DNA from: Hymenobacter gelipurpurascens
GTDB taxonomy: Bacteria; Bacteroidota; Bacteroidia; Cytophagales; Hymenobacteraceae
NCBI RefSeq assembly: GCF_900187375.1
Contig: NZ_FYEW01000002.1
Location: forward strand, 1,240,001 to 1,304,000
DNA length: 64,000 nt
Direction: 5' to 3'
Shown: positions 1 to 8,833 of the stretch, piece after piece
Numbering within the stretch: the stretch's first letter is position 1
How the letters are laid out: every line of letters starts with the position of its first letter
Notes under the pieces: model-generated
Seen by the model: the letters and a program-made list of their open reading frames with translations, nothing else
Database searches by the model: none
What the model was told of the DNA's origin: nothing
Made by a program: the position numbers and the translations under genes

Positions 1-1452
1 GCCGCCCACACTGATTTGAGTGGAGCGGAGGGCTACCGCTTCGTAGAGGTTTTCGCGCAGATTGGGGTTGCGGCTGATACGTTTGGTACCCACCGAGGCC
101 TGTCCGCCCGCCAGCAAACCCCGCCGGGGCAGGTAGGGGTCATCGAGTGTGTTCCAGCTGTAGTCGAGGCCGTAAGAGTTGAACTCGGAGTCGATGTTAT
201 CGGGTAGGCCACTGGTGTACACGGATAGCGCGGCCGAGTCGGCGAGGAGGCGGGAGCTGCGGCGCTCCGTGAAGAAGGCCACGCGGCCGGCCCGTGCCGT
301 GGGGTAAGTCATCTGTAAGCGCGGCCGAATGGTGAGGAACTGGTCGTTTTGCTTGAGCAGGTTGAAGGTGCCACCCAGTTCCAGCGGCGTCCCGAAGAAG
401 TTTGGGTGCACGTACTGCGCATCCAGCAACTGCGAGGAAGCATCGAGCTTGCGCCACTGCAGTCCGATGCCTTTGCCGCCGCCCTTGATGTTGCGCAGGT
501 TGATGGTTACATCGCCGGTAATCTGCACGCGCTTCTGGCCTACCCCGGGGTTCGGGTTGGGCAGCACGCCCACAATGGCATCAAACTGACTGGCGGCGCG
601 GTCTTCGAGCAGTAGATATACGCGGGCTTTTCCGAGCGCAAACCGCACTTCGGGCTCGGCCTTGAGGTGCAGATACGGCAGCTGACGCAGGCGCCGAGCC
701 GCTTCCTGCACTTTTTGCTGACTGTAGGGCTGGCTAGGGAAAATCTGAAGGTAGCGCGTCAGGAAGCCCACGCGGGTTTTGGTTTTACCAACTATCTGGA
801 TGGAATCGAACACGACGGCCGGACCGCGCTGCAACACAATACGGCCTGCCACTTCTGCCCCGCGCAGCTCCAGCGAGTCGAGCGTAACCGTTGCGAAGGG
901 GAAACCCTGGTTCTCGGCTTCGTGCAGAATATTCTCCTGGAGTTGCGCCCACTCTTTGGGCTGGAAGGGCTGCCCCCGAAACAGCTTTTCGCGGTAGCCG
1001 GCCCGCGTCAGCAGCCCGTCGCCAAGGTTGCCGTTGCGCAGCTGTGCCCACTGGAATTTCTCGCCCACGTACAGCCGCACCCGCAAGGAGTCGTGGCCCC
1101 AGCGCATTTCATCGGCCGAGGCCGTGAGGTAGGCATCGGCCTGCAAAGCCAGCAGCAGGTCGCGCAGCTCCCGAACAGCAGCGGCAGAATCGGGCAGCAC
1201 TTTGCGGTAGCGGTAGCGCCGTATGGTCTCCTGGTCAGCTGGTTCCGTCCCCAGCACCAGCGCTACTGGCCTACGCGGTGGCAACGGCACGCGCACCGTA
1301 GAATCGGGCCGCTGGACTGGCCTAGCCGGCGCCGGCAAGGTTTGCAGCGAGGGTTGGGCCAGCGTATTCGGGGTGGTTTGGGCGCGCGCCTGGCCTAGGC
1401 CACTCAGGAGCCAGCAGCTCAGCAGACCAAGAAAGAGGAGGCGGGCGTACAT
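1..1452 (-). CDS. BamA/TamA-like outer-membrane assembly protein, 3' end cut by window edge
   Basis: This reverse-strand frame is open from the ATG at 1450-1452 to the window edge (484 codons, no stop), so the C-terminus is missing. Residues 1-25 are a signal peptide ending ARAQ, followed by a proline-rich linker (about 26-50). The middle reads like POTRA modules: a conserved VGEKFQWAQL stretch and a second unit with the pattern VFDSIQIVGKTKTRVGFLTR near residue 220. The last part has the alternating polar/aromatic pattern of an outer-membrane beta-barrel (NLRNIKGGGKGIGLQWRKL). Proteins of this Omp85 type fold barrels or export proteins at the outer membrane. It diverges from hemW with about 120 bp between starts. 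The Omp85 assignment is fairly secure; whether it is BamA itself is doubtful, because no other bam gene is nearby. Confidence 0.8.
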   Translation of the reverse strand, partial: MYARLLFLGLLSCWLLSGLGQARAQTTPNTLAQPSLQTLPAPARPVQRPDSTVRVPLPPRRPVALVLGTEPADQETIRRYRYRKVLPDSAAAVRELRDLLLALQADAYLTASADEMRWGHDSLRVRLYVGEKFQWAQLRNGNLGDGLLTRAGYREKLFRGQPFQPKEWAQLQENILHEAENQGFPFATVTLDSLELRGAEVAGRIVLQRGPAVVFDSIQIVGKTKTRVGFLTRYLQIFPSQPYSQQKVQEAARRLRQLPYLHLKAEPEVRFALGKARVYLLLEDRAASQFDAIVGVLPNPNPGVGQKRVQITGDVTINLRNIKGGGKGIGLQWRKLDASSQLLDAQYVHPNFFGTPLELGGTFNLLKQNDQFLTIRPRLQMTYPTARAGRVAFFTERRSSRLLADSAALSVYTSGLPDNIDSEFNSYGLDYSWNTLDDPYLPRRGLLAGGQASVGTKRISRNPNLRENLYEAVALRSTQISVGG

Positions 1453-1571
1453 TTGGGAACTGAAACGCAGAATTGCGCTTTTAATTTCCCGAAAGTTACT
1501 TCTTCCAGTTCCATCCCGCTCATTCCCCTGATTCACAGAATCCTTGGGGAATACGGTTGGCCTCGCCCTTC

Positions 1572-2711
1572 ATGTCCGGCCTCTACCTCCACATTCCCTT
1601 CTGCAAACAAGCCTGCCACTACTGCGACTTCCACTTCAGCACCTCTATGGCGCTGAAAGGCCGTTTGGTAGAAGCAATGGTGCGGGAAATTGAGCTGCGC
1701 CGCGACTATCTGGGCCCCGCCGCGCACATCAACACTATCTACTTCGGAGGCGGCACGCCTTCTCTGCTGACGGGGGCGGAACTGGACACCCTTTTCGAGG
1801 CCATACACCGCAACTTCTCGGTTGCCCCCGACGCGGAAATCACGCTGGAGGCTAACCCCGACGACCTCACGGCCCCAAAGCTGCGGGAGCTAGCCGCCTC
1901 GCCCATCAACCGCCTGAGCATAGGCCTACAGACCTTTCATGAGCCGCATCTGCGCCTGATGAACCGCGCCCACTCCGGTGAAGAGTCGCGGGTGTGCGTG
2001 CAGCTGGCGCAGGATGCCGGCTTCGAGAATATCTCGGTAGATCTGATTTACGGCGTACCCGCCGAGGGCCACGGCATCTGGCTCCACGATATGGCCATAG
2101 CGTTTGGGCTGGGCGTACCGCACCTTTCCTGCTACGCCCTCACCATTGAGCCCGACACCGTATTTGGCCGGCAGCTGACGAAAGGCAAGTTTCTGGCGGC
2201 CCCCGAAGAGTTTGTGGCCCAGCAGTTTGAGATGCTGCTGCAGGAAATAGACCGCCACGGCTACCAGCAGTACGAAATCAGCAACTTCTGCCAGCCCGGC
2301 CGTGAGTCGCGCCACAACTCGGCGTATTGGCGCGGCGTGCCGTATTTGGGCCTCGGCCCCAGCGCCCACTCTTTCAATGGGCACAGCCGGCAGTTCAACG
2401 TCGCCAACAACCCACACTATGTGCAGGCCGTGCTGGAGCGCCATGAGGTACCGGCCACCGTGGAGCACCTCTCCCTCACCGACCGCGCCAACGAGTACCT
2501 CATGACCAGCCTGCGCACGGCCCAGGGCTGCGACCTGGGCCACCTTCGGGATGTGCTGGGCGTGGATTTGTTGGGCCCCCGTGCCCAGTATCTGCAGGAG
2601 CTGCAACGCATCGGGTGGGCCACCCTGAGCCCGGCGCATGTACTTACGCTCACCAACCAGGGCAAGCTCCTGGCCGACCAGATTACGCTGGAGCTGTTTC
2701 AGGCCGAGTAG
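1572..2711 (+). CDS. hemW: Radical SAM heme chaperone HemW
   Basis: This 379-residue protein belongs to the HemW family, once annotated as oxygen-independent coproporphyrinogen III oxidase, which inserts heme into membrane proteins such as respiratory enzymes. The start GLYLHIPFCKQACHYCDFHF carries the CxxxCxxC iron-sulfur motif (Cys11, 15, 18 from the ATG at 1572). This is followed by the SAM-binding YFGGGTPSLL motif and the later SVDLIYGVP and SNFCQPGRESRHN blocks typical of the family. The length matches the family. The frame can be read upstream to a TTG at 1557, but ATG 1572 gives the usual N-terminus. The gene stands alone and diverges from the Omp85-like gene. Confidence 0.95.
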   Translation: MSGLYLHIPFCKQACHYCDFHFSTSMALKGRLVEAMVREIELRRDYLGPAAHINTIYFGGGTPSLLTGAELDTLFEAIHRNFSVAPDAEITLEANPDDLTAPKLRELAASPINRLSIGLQTFHEPHLRLMNRAHSGEESRVCVQLAQDAGFENISVDLIYGVPAEGHGIWLHDMAIAFGLGVPHLSCYALTIEPDTVFGRQLTKGKFLAAPEEFVAQQFEMLLQEIDRHGYQQYEISNFCQPGRESRHNSAYWRGVPYLGLGPSAHSFNGHSRQFNVANNPHYVQAVLERHEVPATVEHLSLTDRANEYLMTSLRTAQGCDLGHLRDVLGVDLLGPRAQYLQELQRIGWATLSPAHVLTLTNQGKLLADQITLELFQAE

Positions 2712-2985
2712 TAGCCCGAAGCAGCTGTTTCGTATGTACTGCTGGCATTCCAGACAGCCAGAAATCGGCACGTTGGTTCTTGCGGCTACTAAATAGCAGC
2801 CGCCTACTCAGTCACTTAAGCGAAAGGCCACTCTTTTTTGCCGGAATAACGCCTGGTTGCCGCGCCAAAAGTCCTACTTTCCCTTTCCCATTTCGGGCTA
2901 GCCAAGGAAAGCCACAGGCCTATCAACTGCCGCCTAGGCCACTTCCTGCGCCCTGCCGAGTGTATGCCGCAACCATCCTGCTGTT

Positions 2986-3480
2986 ATGAGAAAATTGATT
3001 GATGCCCTGGCCGACGACACCGATTTCTTCATCGAGCAGGTGCAGCTGACGGCTATTGTGTTCGATACTTCCGATGACGTAACCATCTGGGGCACTACGC
3101 TTTTCGATAATGAGCTCCATTTTTTCCACCTAGGCCTGCCCTTCCAGCAGCTCGATCTACTCCTGCGCCTGGCGGGCCCGCGCGCCGAGGCCTTGCAGGA
3201 AGAAGTAGCCGATGCTCTGGCCACTGTTACGGAGTGGCCCTGCCTGCTGGAGTACAGCTCCGAGGAAAGCACGCCCGTCCCGCTACCGAATGTGGCCCTT
3301 AAGCTCTCCTGCACCTATCCAGCCGACGGCCCCTTCGATGAGGAAGATGAAGGCGAGGAGGAAGACGAGACCTTCGATATCAGCCTGAATGCCGAATCCG
3401 AGGACCCGGAAGAATACGAGTCCGACCAACCCCACAACATCTTTTATCTCGAAGGAGTATTCCTGCGCATCGAACCCTGA
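2986..3480 (+). CDS. Acidic hypothetical protein
   Basis: A 164-residue protein that I do not recognise. It begins MRKLIDALADDTDFF, has no signal peptide or membrane segment, and carries a very acidic stretch around residues 112-140 (EDEGEEEDE and further Glu/Asp). The C-terminus is FYLEGVFLRIEP. The net charge is strongly negative, so a cytoplasmic soluble protein or protein-interaction tail is likely. It lies 274 bp after hemW, in the same direction, with no visible terminator. Codon use looks like its neighbours. It is probably a lineage-restricted protein; no function can be assigned. Confidence 0.75.
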   Translation: MRKLIDALADDTDFFIEQVQLTAIVFDTSDDVTIWGTTLFDNELHFFHLGLPFQQLDLLLRLAGPRAEALQEEVADALATVTEWPCLLEYSSEESTPVPLPNVALKLSCTYPADGPFDEEDEGEEEDETFDISLNAESEDPEEYESDQPHNIFYLEGVFLRIEP

Positions 3481-3482
3481 GG

Positions 3483-3668
3483 GGGCAATGAAGTGACGAG
3501 GTGATGAAGTGACAGGCCAAATGGTACATCGTCTGGAGGGGAATCACAGGCTCTTGTCACGCTGGCGAGACTGGCCTAGAACTATGTTACCTCTCGACCG
3601 TCATGCTTCATCACGGCCTATCATTTCACTACTCACTCCGTCCCCTCATCACTTCCCCTTCATTGCCC
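3483..3668. repeat. Intergenic imperfect inverted repeat with TGGCCTAG at its centre
   Basis: The outer ends are a perfect 11-bp inverted repeat (GGGCAATGAAG at 3483-3493 and its complement at 3658-3668). The arms continue imperfectly through TGA-rich sequence such as GTGATGAAGTGAC. The centre (3571-3580) is CTGGCCTAGA, the motif that also occupies the loops of other intergenic hairpins in this window. It fills almost the whole gap between two co-directional genes. Confidence 0.6.
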
Positions 3669-3669
3669 G

Positions 3670-4347
3670 ATGATGTACCTCATTCCTGGCCTGGGTGCCG
3701 ATGAGCGCGTATTTCAGAACCTGCAGCCGCTGCTGCAGGGAGAAACGCAGGTGTTGCAGTGGCTTACCCCCGAACCCGATGAGACATTGCCGCAGTATGC
3801 GGCGCGTATGGCCGCTCGCATTCCGCTAGGCCAGTCGGGACTGCTGGTGGGCGTGTCGTTTGGTGGGATGGTGGCCCTGGAAATCACGCGGATGCGGCCG
3901 GAAATGCGCACCGTACTTATTTCCAGCATTCCGGATTCCAGCTGCCTACCGCCGCTGCTGCGCCTGATCCGGGCTACCGGCGTGTACCGCTTGGTGCCGC
4001 CCCAGATGCTAAAGCTGTTTCCGCGGGCCGGGCAGTGGTATTTCGGGGTGAAGCAGAAAGAGTATCCGCTGTTCAAGGAGATTCTGCGCGACATGGAGCC
4101 CGTGTATACCAAGTGGGCCATCGACCGGCTTATGCACTGGGACAGCACCATCGCCGGCCGCAGCACCCAGATCCTGGGCACCCACGACCGGGTGTTTCCG
4201 CCCGGCCCTACGCCTGTTGAGCACCTGATCCGAGGCGGCGGCCACTTCATGGTCATCAGCCACGCCCCGGAAATTGCCCAGATTTTGAATAAACTAGCCG
4301 CCGAGCAGACCAATAGGGCGGCAACCTCTCAGCAAAACGCTGTTTAA
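3670..4347 (+). CDS. Alpha/beta-fold hydrolase
   Basis: A 225-residue cytoplasmic alpha/beta hydrolase. The N-terminal IPGLGADERVF block is the usual oxyanion-hole region. The nucleophile elbow GVSFGG places Ser63 as nucleophile, with Asp173 (GTHDRVFPP) and His192 (GGGHFMV) completing a plausible triad. This compact form resembles esterase-like hydrolases without a large cap domain; the substrate is unknown. Two ATG codons lie in tandem at 3670 and 3673. The stop is only 10 bp before the next gene, so the hydrolase and the cyclase-family enzyme are probably co-transcribed. Confidence 0.85.
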   Translation: MMYLIPGLGADERVFQNLQPLLQGETQVLQWLTPEPDETLPQYAARMAARIPLGQSGLLVGVSFGGMVALEITRMRPEMRTVLISSIPDSSCLPPLLRLIRATGVYRLVPPQMLKLFPRAGQWYFGVKQKEYPLFKEILRDMEPVYTKWAIDRLMHWDSTIAGRSTQILGTHDRVFPPGPTPVEHLIRGGGHFMVISHAPEIAQILNKLAAEQTNRAATSQQNAV

Positions 4348-4357
4348 CAGACTATTT

Positions 4358-5131
4358 ATGTTTGCCACCTATCCCTACCAGGGCCGCACTTATTCCTTCA
4401 ACCCACAGGCGCCGCTGGATATTTCCCTGCCCCTGGCGCCCGGCGAGAACCAGGTGAATTGCTTCTGGGCTGAGCCTGTGCAGTTTGATGTGATTCGGGT
4501 GGGTAGCTTTGTGGGCAGCGTGGCGGATGGCGGCAGTACCAACTACAAGCGCGTGCACGTTACGCCCCACGGCAACGGCACCCACACTGAGTGCTTCGGA
4601 CATATCTCGCCGGAGCCCCAGGCCACGCTCAACCGCTGCCTGCGCCGGTTCCTGTTCGTGGCACGGCTGATTTCGGTGCAGCCCCGCCCTCAGCCCAACG
4701 GTGACCTGGTCGTCATGCTGGACGATTTCCGGCGTGAGCTGGAAGGCGGCCCGTATGCGGACATTGCTCCCGAAGCAGTTATTCTGCGCACCCTGCCAAA
4801 CCACAAAGCCAAGCGTGCCCGTCAGTATTCCGGCACCAACCCCACCTATCTGGAGCCCGCCCTAGGCCAGTACCTCGCCGATCAGCACATCGAGCATTTG
4901 TTGCTGGACCTGCCCAGCGTAGATCGGGAGGAGGACGAAGGCGCCCTATTGGCCCACCACGGCTTTTGGCAGTACCCTCACGCCACGCGCCACACTTCCA
5001 CCATCACCGAGCTCATCTTCGTGCCCGATGAGGTAGAGGATGGCTTATTCCTGCTGAATCTGCAAATCACGAGTCTAGAGCTTGATGCCAGCCCTAGCAA
5101 ACCTGTGCTCTACAGTTTAGGTGGCGCGTAG
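4358..5131 (+). CDS. Cyclase-family protein (kynurenine-formamidase-like metal hydrolase)
   Basis: This 257-residue protein contains the signature of the cyclase/KynB-type family: HGNGTHTE at residues 71-78 (His71, His76, Glu78), the expected metal-binding cluster. A later HHGFWQYPHATRHTSTITEL block holds further histidines. Family members hydrolyse formylkynurenine, isatin or related amides. The substrate here cannot be read from sequence, and no tryptophan-degradation genes are nearby. It follows the alpha/beta hydrolase by 10 bp, which implies translational coupling. The stop TAG is part of a TAGGCC motif copy. Confidence 0.85.
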   Translation: MFATYPYQGRTYSFNPQAPLDISLPLAPGENQVNCFWAEPVQFDVIRVGSFVGSVADGGSTNYKRVHVTPHGNGTHTECFGHISPEPQATLNRCLRRFLFVARLISVQPRPQPNGDLVVMLDDFRRELEGGPYADIAPEAVILRTLPNHKAKRARQYSGTNPTYLEPALGQYLADQHIEHLLLDLPSVDREEDEGALLAHHGFWQYPHATRHTSTITELIFVPDEVEDGLFLLNLQITSLELDASPSKPVLYSLGGA

Positions 5132-5170
5132 GCCACTTCTTTTGCGCCTTCGTTATCACCACCCCACCCA

Positions 5171-5203
5171 CACGTCACTCTGAGCAGAGTGAAGGATGAC
5201 GTG
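5171..5203. repeat. Short hairpin related to the GTCATCCTGAGC repeat family
   Basis: CACGTCA at 5171-5177 and TGACGTG at 5197-5203 bracket CTCTGAGCAGAGTGAAGGA. This is a shortened version of the larger hairpins at 8834, 9332, 35521, 40286 and 56628. Confidence 0.55.
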
Positions 5204-5254
5204 CGGGGTGTTGTGAAGATGGGGCAGTGTTAATCTATGGTCCCCAAACGCGAA

Positions 5255-5282
5255 AAGGGACGGCCCTTGCGGACAGTCCCTT
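5255..5282 (-). terminator. Probable terminator of rplU-rpmA
   Basis: AAGGGAC (5255-5261) pairs with GTCCCTT (5276-5282). Read on the minus strand, it ends in a short T run and lies about 30 bp after the rpmA stop. Confidence 0.5.
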
Positions 5283-5310
5283 CTGCTCAAAACTTCGGAG
5301 TTACCGAGAG

Positions 5311-5628
5311 TTATGCGTTGCCGTGTGCTTCAGCCGAAGCCGTAGCCGACGTGTGTACTTCAGCAGCTTCTACAGCACCGGGTACTACCGATACGAACGA
5401 GCGGTCTTTGCGGCCCTTGCGGAACTGCACCGTACCGTCGATCATAGCGAACAGGGTGTGGTCTTTGCCGATGCCTACGTTTTGGCCGGGGTGGTGCTTA
5501 GTGCCACGCTGACGAACGATGATGTTGCCGGCGATGATGCCTTGACCACCGAAAATTTTCACGCCGAGACGCTTGGAATGCGATTCACGACCGTTGTTGG
5601 AGCTACCTACGCCTTTCTTGTGTGCCAT
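5311..5628 (-). CDS. rpmA: 50S ribosomal protein L27
   Basis: The first 85 residues match bacterial L27, with the diagnostic start [20 protein letters not shown] and the block [20 protein letters not shown]27 binds near the peptidyl-transferase centre of the 50S subunit. There is no N-terminal extension of the kind cleaved in Firmicutes. The protein is 105 residues, longer than most L27, with an Ala/Ser/His/Glu-rich tail after about residue 88 that has no core counterpart. It is downstream of rplU with a 110-bp gap and in the standard order. Confidence 0.97.
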   Translation of the reverse strand: MAHKKGVGSSNNGRESHSKRLGVKIFGGQGIIAGNIIVRQRGTKHHPGQNVGIGKDHTLFAMIDGTVQFRKGRKDRSFVSVVPGAVEAAEVHTSATASAEAHGNA

Positions 5629-5738
5629 GGTATTTTAACTTTTACACTACTAGCGGTTCGCTACTAGCTGATGTTCTGAGGAAAACACCGGTTTTGAACA
5701 GCCAGCTAACAGCGAGAAGCCATTAGCTAGTAGCGCAA

Positions 5739-6044
5739 TTAGCCGATGGTGTTGATCATTACTTTGGTGAACTGCTGACGGTGGCCGTTCAGCTTCTTGT
5801 AGCCCTTACGGCGCTTCTTCTTGAACACCAAAACCTTGTCGCCCTTTACGTGAGCGAGGATAGTGCCCGTTACGGTCACGTCCAGTTCGGGGGCTCCGAT
5901 AGAGATGGTTCCTTCGTTTTCGGTCAGCAGGGCTTTGCCCAGCTCCACGGTGTCGCCGACATTGCCAGCCAAACGGTGGGCGTATACAAATTTATTGGCT
6001 TCGACCTTAGTCTGCTTCCCGGCTATGTTGACAATTGCGTACAT
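5739..6044 (-). CDS. rplU: 50S ribosomal protein L21
   Basis: The 101-residue sequence MYAIVNIAGKQTKVEANKF with the C-terminal KKKRRKGYKKLNGHRQQFT block is a standard L21, which binds 23S rRNA in the large subunit. Length is normal. It is the first gene of the rplU-rpmA pair. A well-formed Bacteroidetes promoter lies just upstream (6077-6108). Confidence 0.98.
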   Translation of the reverse strand: MYAIVNIAGKQTKVEANKFVYAHRLAGNVGDTVELGKALLTENEGTISIGAPELDVTVTGTILAHVKGDKVLVFKKKRRKGYKKLNGHRQQFTKVMINTIG

Positions 6045-6076
6045 CGGTGTCTTCGCGGTTTCTGAAAAATGGAAGG

Positions 6077-6108
6077 CAAAAGTAGAAGGATCATTTCACA
6101 ATTCCAAA
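6077..6108 (-). promoter_or_regulatory. Bacteroidetes-type promoter of rplU-rpmA
   Basis: On the minus strand TTTG (6105-6108) is followed after 20 nt by TACTTTTG (6077-6084). This fits the Bacteroidetes primary sigma consensus TTTG-N(17-23)-TAnnTTTG. The L21 start codon lies about 33 nt downstream, giving a short leader. Confidence 0.75.
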
Positions 6109-6199
6109 CCTAACTCACTAAACCTCATTGCTCCCACCACCCACGGCCTCCAGAGGCCTATATGCAGGAACACGCCAGCGCATACGCGAATAGCAAATT

Positions 6200-6239
6200 T
6201 GTGGATAACGAAGATTGTCCACACACAAAATGTGGATAA
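6200..6239. promoter_or_regulatory. Cluster of three DnaA-box-like 9-mers upstream of nrdB
   Basis: Two copies of TGTGGATAA (6200-6208 and 6231-6239) are exact complements of the consensus DnaA box TTATCCACA. Between them TTGTCCACA (6215-6223) differs by one base, in the opposite orientation. The spacing is 15-16 bp centre to centre. The cluster lies about 270 bp before the nrdB start and about 155 bp from the rplU start. DnaA-ATP control of nrd genes is established in E. coli; its use here is inference. Confidence 0.6.
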
Positions 6240-6378
6240 CTTTTATGAAACTGGAATTATCCGGTGTTTAGGCTGCATATTCCAGAGCTATGGTCAATTA
6301 GCAGTAGCCTAGCGGTATACACAAAAATTAACACACAAAAAACGTAAATAGCGCGCCGACCTTCCCACAAGAGGGGTT

Positions 6379-6386
6379 TATCTTTG
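6379..6386 (+). promoter_or_regulatory. Candidate -7 element for nrdB
   Basis: TATCTTTG matches TAnnTTTG and lies about 120 bp before the nrdB ATG. No clear TTTG is found at the -33 distance, so support is weak. Confidence 0.3.
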
Positions 6387-6508
6387 GCTTCCTGACCTGA
6401 GACACTGTTCTGGCAAGCCCCTTCGAACAAACTCCACAGGTTGGGGTTAGAAAGTCGGCCGGATTTCTGGCTGGTTTAGCTACCATACCTTACCTCTACT
6501 TTGCTGCC

Positions 6509-7471
6509 ATGGAACCTCTGCTCACTGAGAACCCCAACCGCTTCGTCCTCTTCCCGATCCAACACAATGATGTGTGGCAGATGTACAAGAAGGCCGAGGC
6601 CTCGTTCTGGACCGCCGAGGAAATTGACCTAGGCCAGGACCAGAAGGACTGGGACAGCCTCAACGACGGCGAGCGGCACTTCATCAGCCACGTGCTGGCG
6701 TTCTTCGCGGCCTCCGATGGCATAGTGAACGAGAACTTGGCTGTGAACTTCATGCAGGAAGTGCAGATGGCCGAGGCCCGCTGCTTCTACGGCTTCCAGG
6801 TGATGATGGAAAACATCCACTCGGAAACCTATTCCCTGCTGATTGATACGTTCATCAAAGACCCCAAGCAGAAGGACCACCTCTTCAATGCGCTGGAAAC
6901 GGTGCCGTGCGTGAAGAAAAAAGGCGACTGGGCTATTAAGTGGATCAACTCGGAGAATTTCACGGAACGCCTGATTGCGTTTGCGGCTGTGGAAGGTATC
7001 TTCTTCTCGGGCTCGTTCTGCTCTATCTTCTGGCTGAAGAAGCGCGGCCTGATGCCCGGCCTGACCTTCTCGAACGAGCTGATTTCGCGCGACGAAGGGC
7101 TGCACTGCGACTTCGCCTGCCTGCTCTACAAAGACCACCTGAACAACAAGCTGCCCGAGAGCCGCGTGCACGAAATCATTCAGGATGCTGTGCAGATCGA
7201 GCAGGAGTTCGTGACGGATGCGCTGCCCGTGAACCTGATTGGGATGAATGCCCAGCTAATGAACCAGTACATTGAGTTTGTGGCCGACCGCCTGCTCGAC
7301 TCGCTGGGCTATACCAAGATCTACGGTGCCACCAACCCCTTCGACTTCATGGAAATGATTTCGCTGCAGGGCAAAACCAACTTCTTCGAGAAGCGCGTGG
7401 GCGAGTACCAGAAGGCCGGCGTGATGAGCGAGCGGACTTCCAATGCCTTCTCCCTCGACGAGGACTTTTAA
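6509..7471 (+). CDS. nrdB: Class Ia ribonucleotide reductase, small (beta) subunit
   Basis: This 320-residue protein makes the diferric-tyrosyl radical used by NrdA to reduce ribonucleoside diphosphates. The sequence is eukaryote-like: [10 protein letters not shown] holds iron ligand Asp70, ENIHSETY holds Glu101, His104 and radical Tyr108, and [12 protein letters not shown] holds further ligands. The C-terminus NAFSLDEDF resembles the tail by which R2 docks to R1. All key residues are intact. The ATG at 6509 gives a family-like start. It is separated from nrdA by 2.4 kb containing a DUF6624 gene, a GIY-YIG gene and hairpin repeats. A DnaA-box cluster lies upstream. Confidence 0.97.
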   Translation: MEPLLTENPNRFVLFPIQHNDVWQMYKKAEASFWTAEEIDLGQDQKDWDSLNDGERHFISHVLAFFAASDGIVNENLAVNFMQEVQMAEARCFYGFQVMMENIHSETYSLLIDTFIKDPKQKDHLFNALETVPCVKKKGDWAIKWINSENFTERLIAFAAVEGIFFSGSFCSIFWLKKRGLMPGLTFSNELISRDEGLHCDFACLLYKDHLNNKLPESRVHEIIQDAVQIEQEFVTDALPVNLIGMNAQLMNQYIEFVADRLLDSLGYTKIYGATNPFDFMEMISLQGKTNFFEKRVGEYQKAGVMSERTSNAFSLDEDF

Positions 7472-7526
7472 TCGACTGACTGCGAGGCAATACTGGCCTA
7501 GGCCAGTCCTCCATGCAACTTATACC

Positions 7527-7560
7527 AAGGGGGCGCTAATCATACGATTGGCGCCCCCTT
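7527..7560 (+). terminator. Terminator of nrdB
   Basis: A perfect 10-bp stem AAGGGGGCGC / GCGCCCCCTT with a 14-nt loop lies 55 bp after the nrdB stop. This indicates nrdB ends its own transcript. Confidence 0.75.
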
Positions 7561-7654
7561 GTGCGTTTATAGTAACATCGCATTATTGCCGTCCTGACTG
7601 CCCATCATAGGTGCAACTACCCCAAGGCGAGTAGTGCTAAATGAGAAGCTAGAG

Positions 7655-7797
7655 CTAGTTTCCCTCCTCAGATGAGGAGGGGTTAGCGGTGGTTGACAAT
7701 CGTTGAACAGCTACTAGCAACTAGCTTCTGGTTCTAAAACTCGTTCTAGGCCACCTCAACCACCCCTAGCCCCTCCTCATCTGAGGAGGGGAACTAG
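7655..7797. repeat. Large inverted repeat, CCTCCTCAGATGAGGAGG family, copy 1
   Basis: Two 43-bp arms (7655-7697 and 7755-7797) match with about four mismatches. Each arm contains an internal palindrome (CCTCCTCAGATGAGGAGG). The loop holds GTTCTAGGCCAC, a copy of the iterated TAGGCC motif. Related copies are at about 18499-18652 and 41615-41671. It lies between nrdB and the DUF6624 gene. Confidence 0.85.
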
Positions 7798-7872
7798 ATC
7801 TAGTCTGCAATTTGAGTTAGACAAGCTTTTGACAACTGCCATTTATTCCAACGATTTATACTTTCCTTACCT

Positions 7873-8799
7873 ATGAAAAAGGCCACTACCCTTCTGGCGG
7901 TACTCCTGCTGAGCAGCAGCCTCGTCTTCGCCCAGAGCGAGTTCAAAAAGCTAAATCAGCAGGCAGCCGATGCCTATGCGGCGAAAAGCTACAAGAGCTC
8001 CGGGGAACTGTATGACCAGGCCTTTAAGCAGGCCAAAGCAGCCCCTACCAGCACCGACCTTTACAACGCGGCCTGCAGCTGGGCCTTGGCCGGCAATACC
8101 ACCAAGGCCTTCCAATACCTCGACAAAGCCACTGTAGCCGGCTGGGAGAACGTGGCCCATGTGAAGCAGGACACCGACCTGACCACCCTGCACGCCGACA
8201 AGCGCTGGCTGCCCATGCTCACGAAGCTGCAAGCGGCCGTGGCCAAGGTAGAAGCCAACTACAACAAGCCGCTGAAGCAGCAGCTGGATTCTATTATGGC
8301 ATCCGACCAAGGTGGCCGGATGAAAATTCAGGAAGTGGAGAAGAAATACGGCCCAAACTCAACGGAGATGACGGCGCTCTGGAAGGAGATTGAGGTTACC
8401 GATGCCCGCAACCTGCAGCGTATTACCAAGCTGCTGGATACGCATGGGTGGCCCAAGAAATCGGAGGTCGGGAACACGGGCACGCAAACGGTCTTTCTGG
8501 TCATTCAGCACTCCAACCTGCCCACGATGGAGAAATACTTCCCGATGGCCAAGCAGGCCATGGAGCGCGGCGACTTAGCCAAGTCTGCTTTTGCGCTCTT
8601 GCAAGACCGCCTGCTGATGTGGCAGGGCAAGCCCCAGATCTACGGCAGCCAGCTCAAAGGCGACGCCAACGGCAAAATGATGTTTCATACCATTGAAGAC
8701 GAAGCCCACGTAGATGAGCGCCGCGCCGCCATCGGGATGGAGCCCCTAGCCAGCTACGCCAAACGCTTCGGACTGGAGTATAAAGTGCCGGTTAAGTAA
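7873..8799 (+). CDS. Secreted DUF6624-type protein with TPR-like N-terminal half
   Basis: A 308-residue exported protein. Residues 1-21 are a signal peptide (MKKATTLLAVLLLSSSLVFA-Q). Residues 25-100 are alanine-rich helices with a TPR-like rhythm (YAAKSYKSSGELYDQAFKQA). The C-terminal part (about 130-300) fits the uncharacterised DUF6624 pattern: an IQHSN strand, an EKYFPMAKQAMERGD helix, then IEDEAHVDERRAAIGMEPL near the end. No enzyme activity is known for the domain. It is a free-standing gene between two repeat elements, in the space where nrdB and nrdA would often be adjacent. Confidence 0.75.
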   Translation: MKKATTLLAVLLLSSSLVFAQSEFKKLNQQAADAYAAKSYKSSGELYDQAFKQAKAAPTSTDLYNAACSWALAGNTTKAFQYLDKATVAGWENVAHVKQDTDLTTLHADKRWLPMLTKLQAAVAKVEANYNKPLKQQLDSIMASDQGGRMKIQEVEKKYGPNSTEMTALWKEIEVTDARNLQRITKLLDTHGWPKKSEVGNTGTQTVFLVIQHSNLPTMEKYFPMAKQAMERGDLAKSAFALLQDRLLMWQGKPQIYGSQLKGDANGKMMFHTIEDEAHVDERRAAIGMEPLASYAKRFGLEYKVPVK

Positions 8800-8833
8800 G
8801 GCAGGTTGTTGGCTTCTGGCACGTCATTCCTCA

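Noticed and set aside
667..1398. 243-residue plus-strand frame at the start of the window
   Set aside because: It is antisense to the Omp85-like gene, which is open through the window edge and has a signal peptide and recognisable POTRA-like blocks.
1926..2771. 281-residue frame opposite hemW
   Set aside because: It is antisense to a clearly conserved gene, and the product has no domain or sensible N-terminus.
6200..6239. Chromosomal replication origin at the DnaA-box cluster
   Set aside because: Only three boxes, no dnaA or other origin genes nearby and only modest AT-richness. Regulation of nrdB is the simpler reading.
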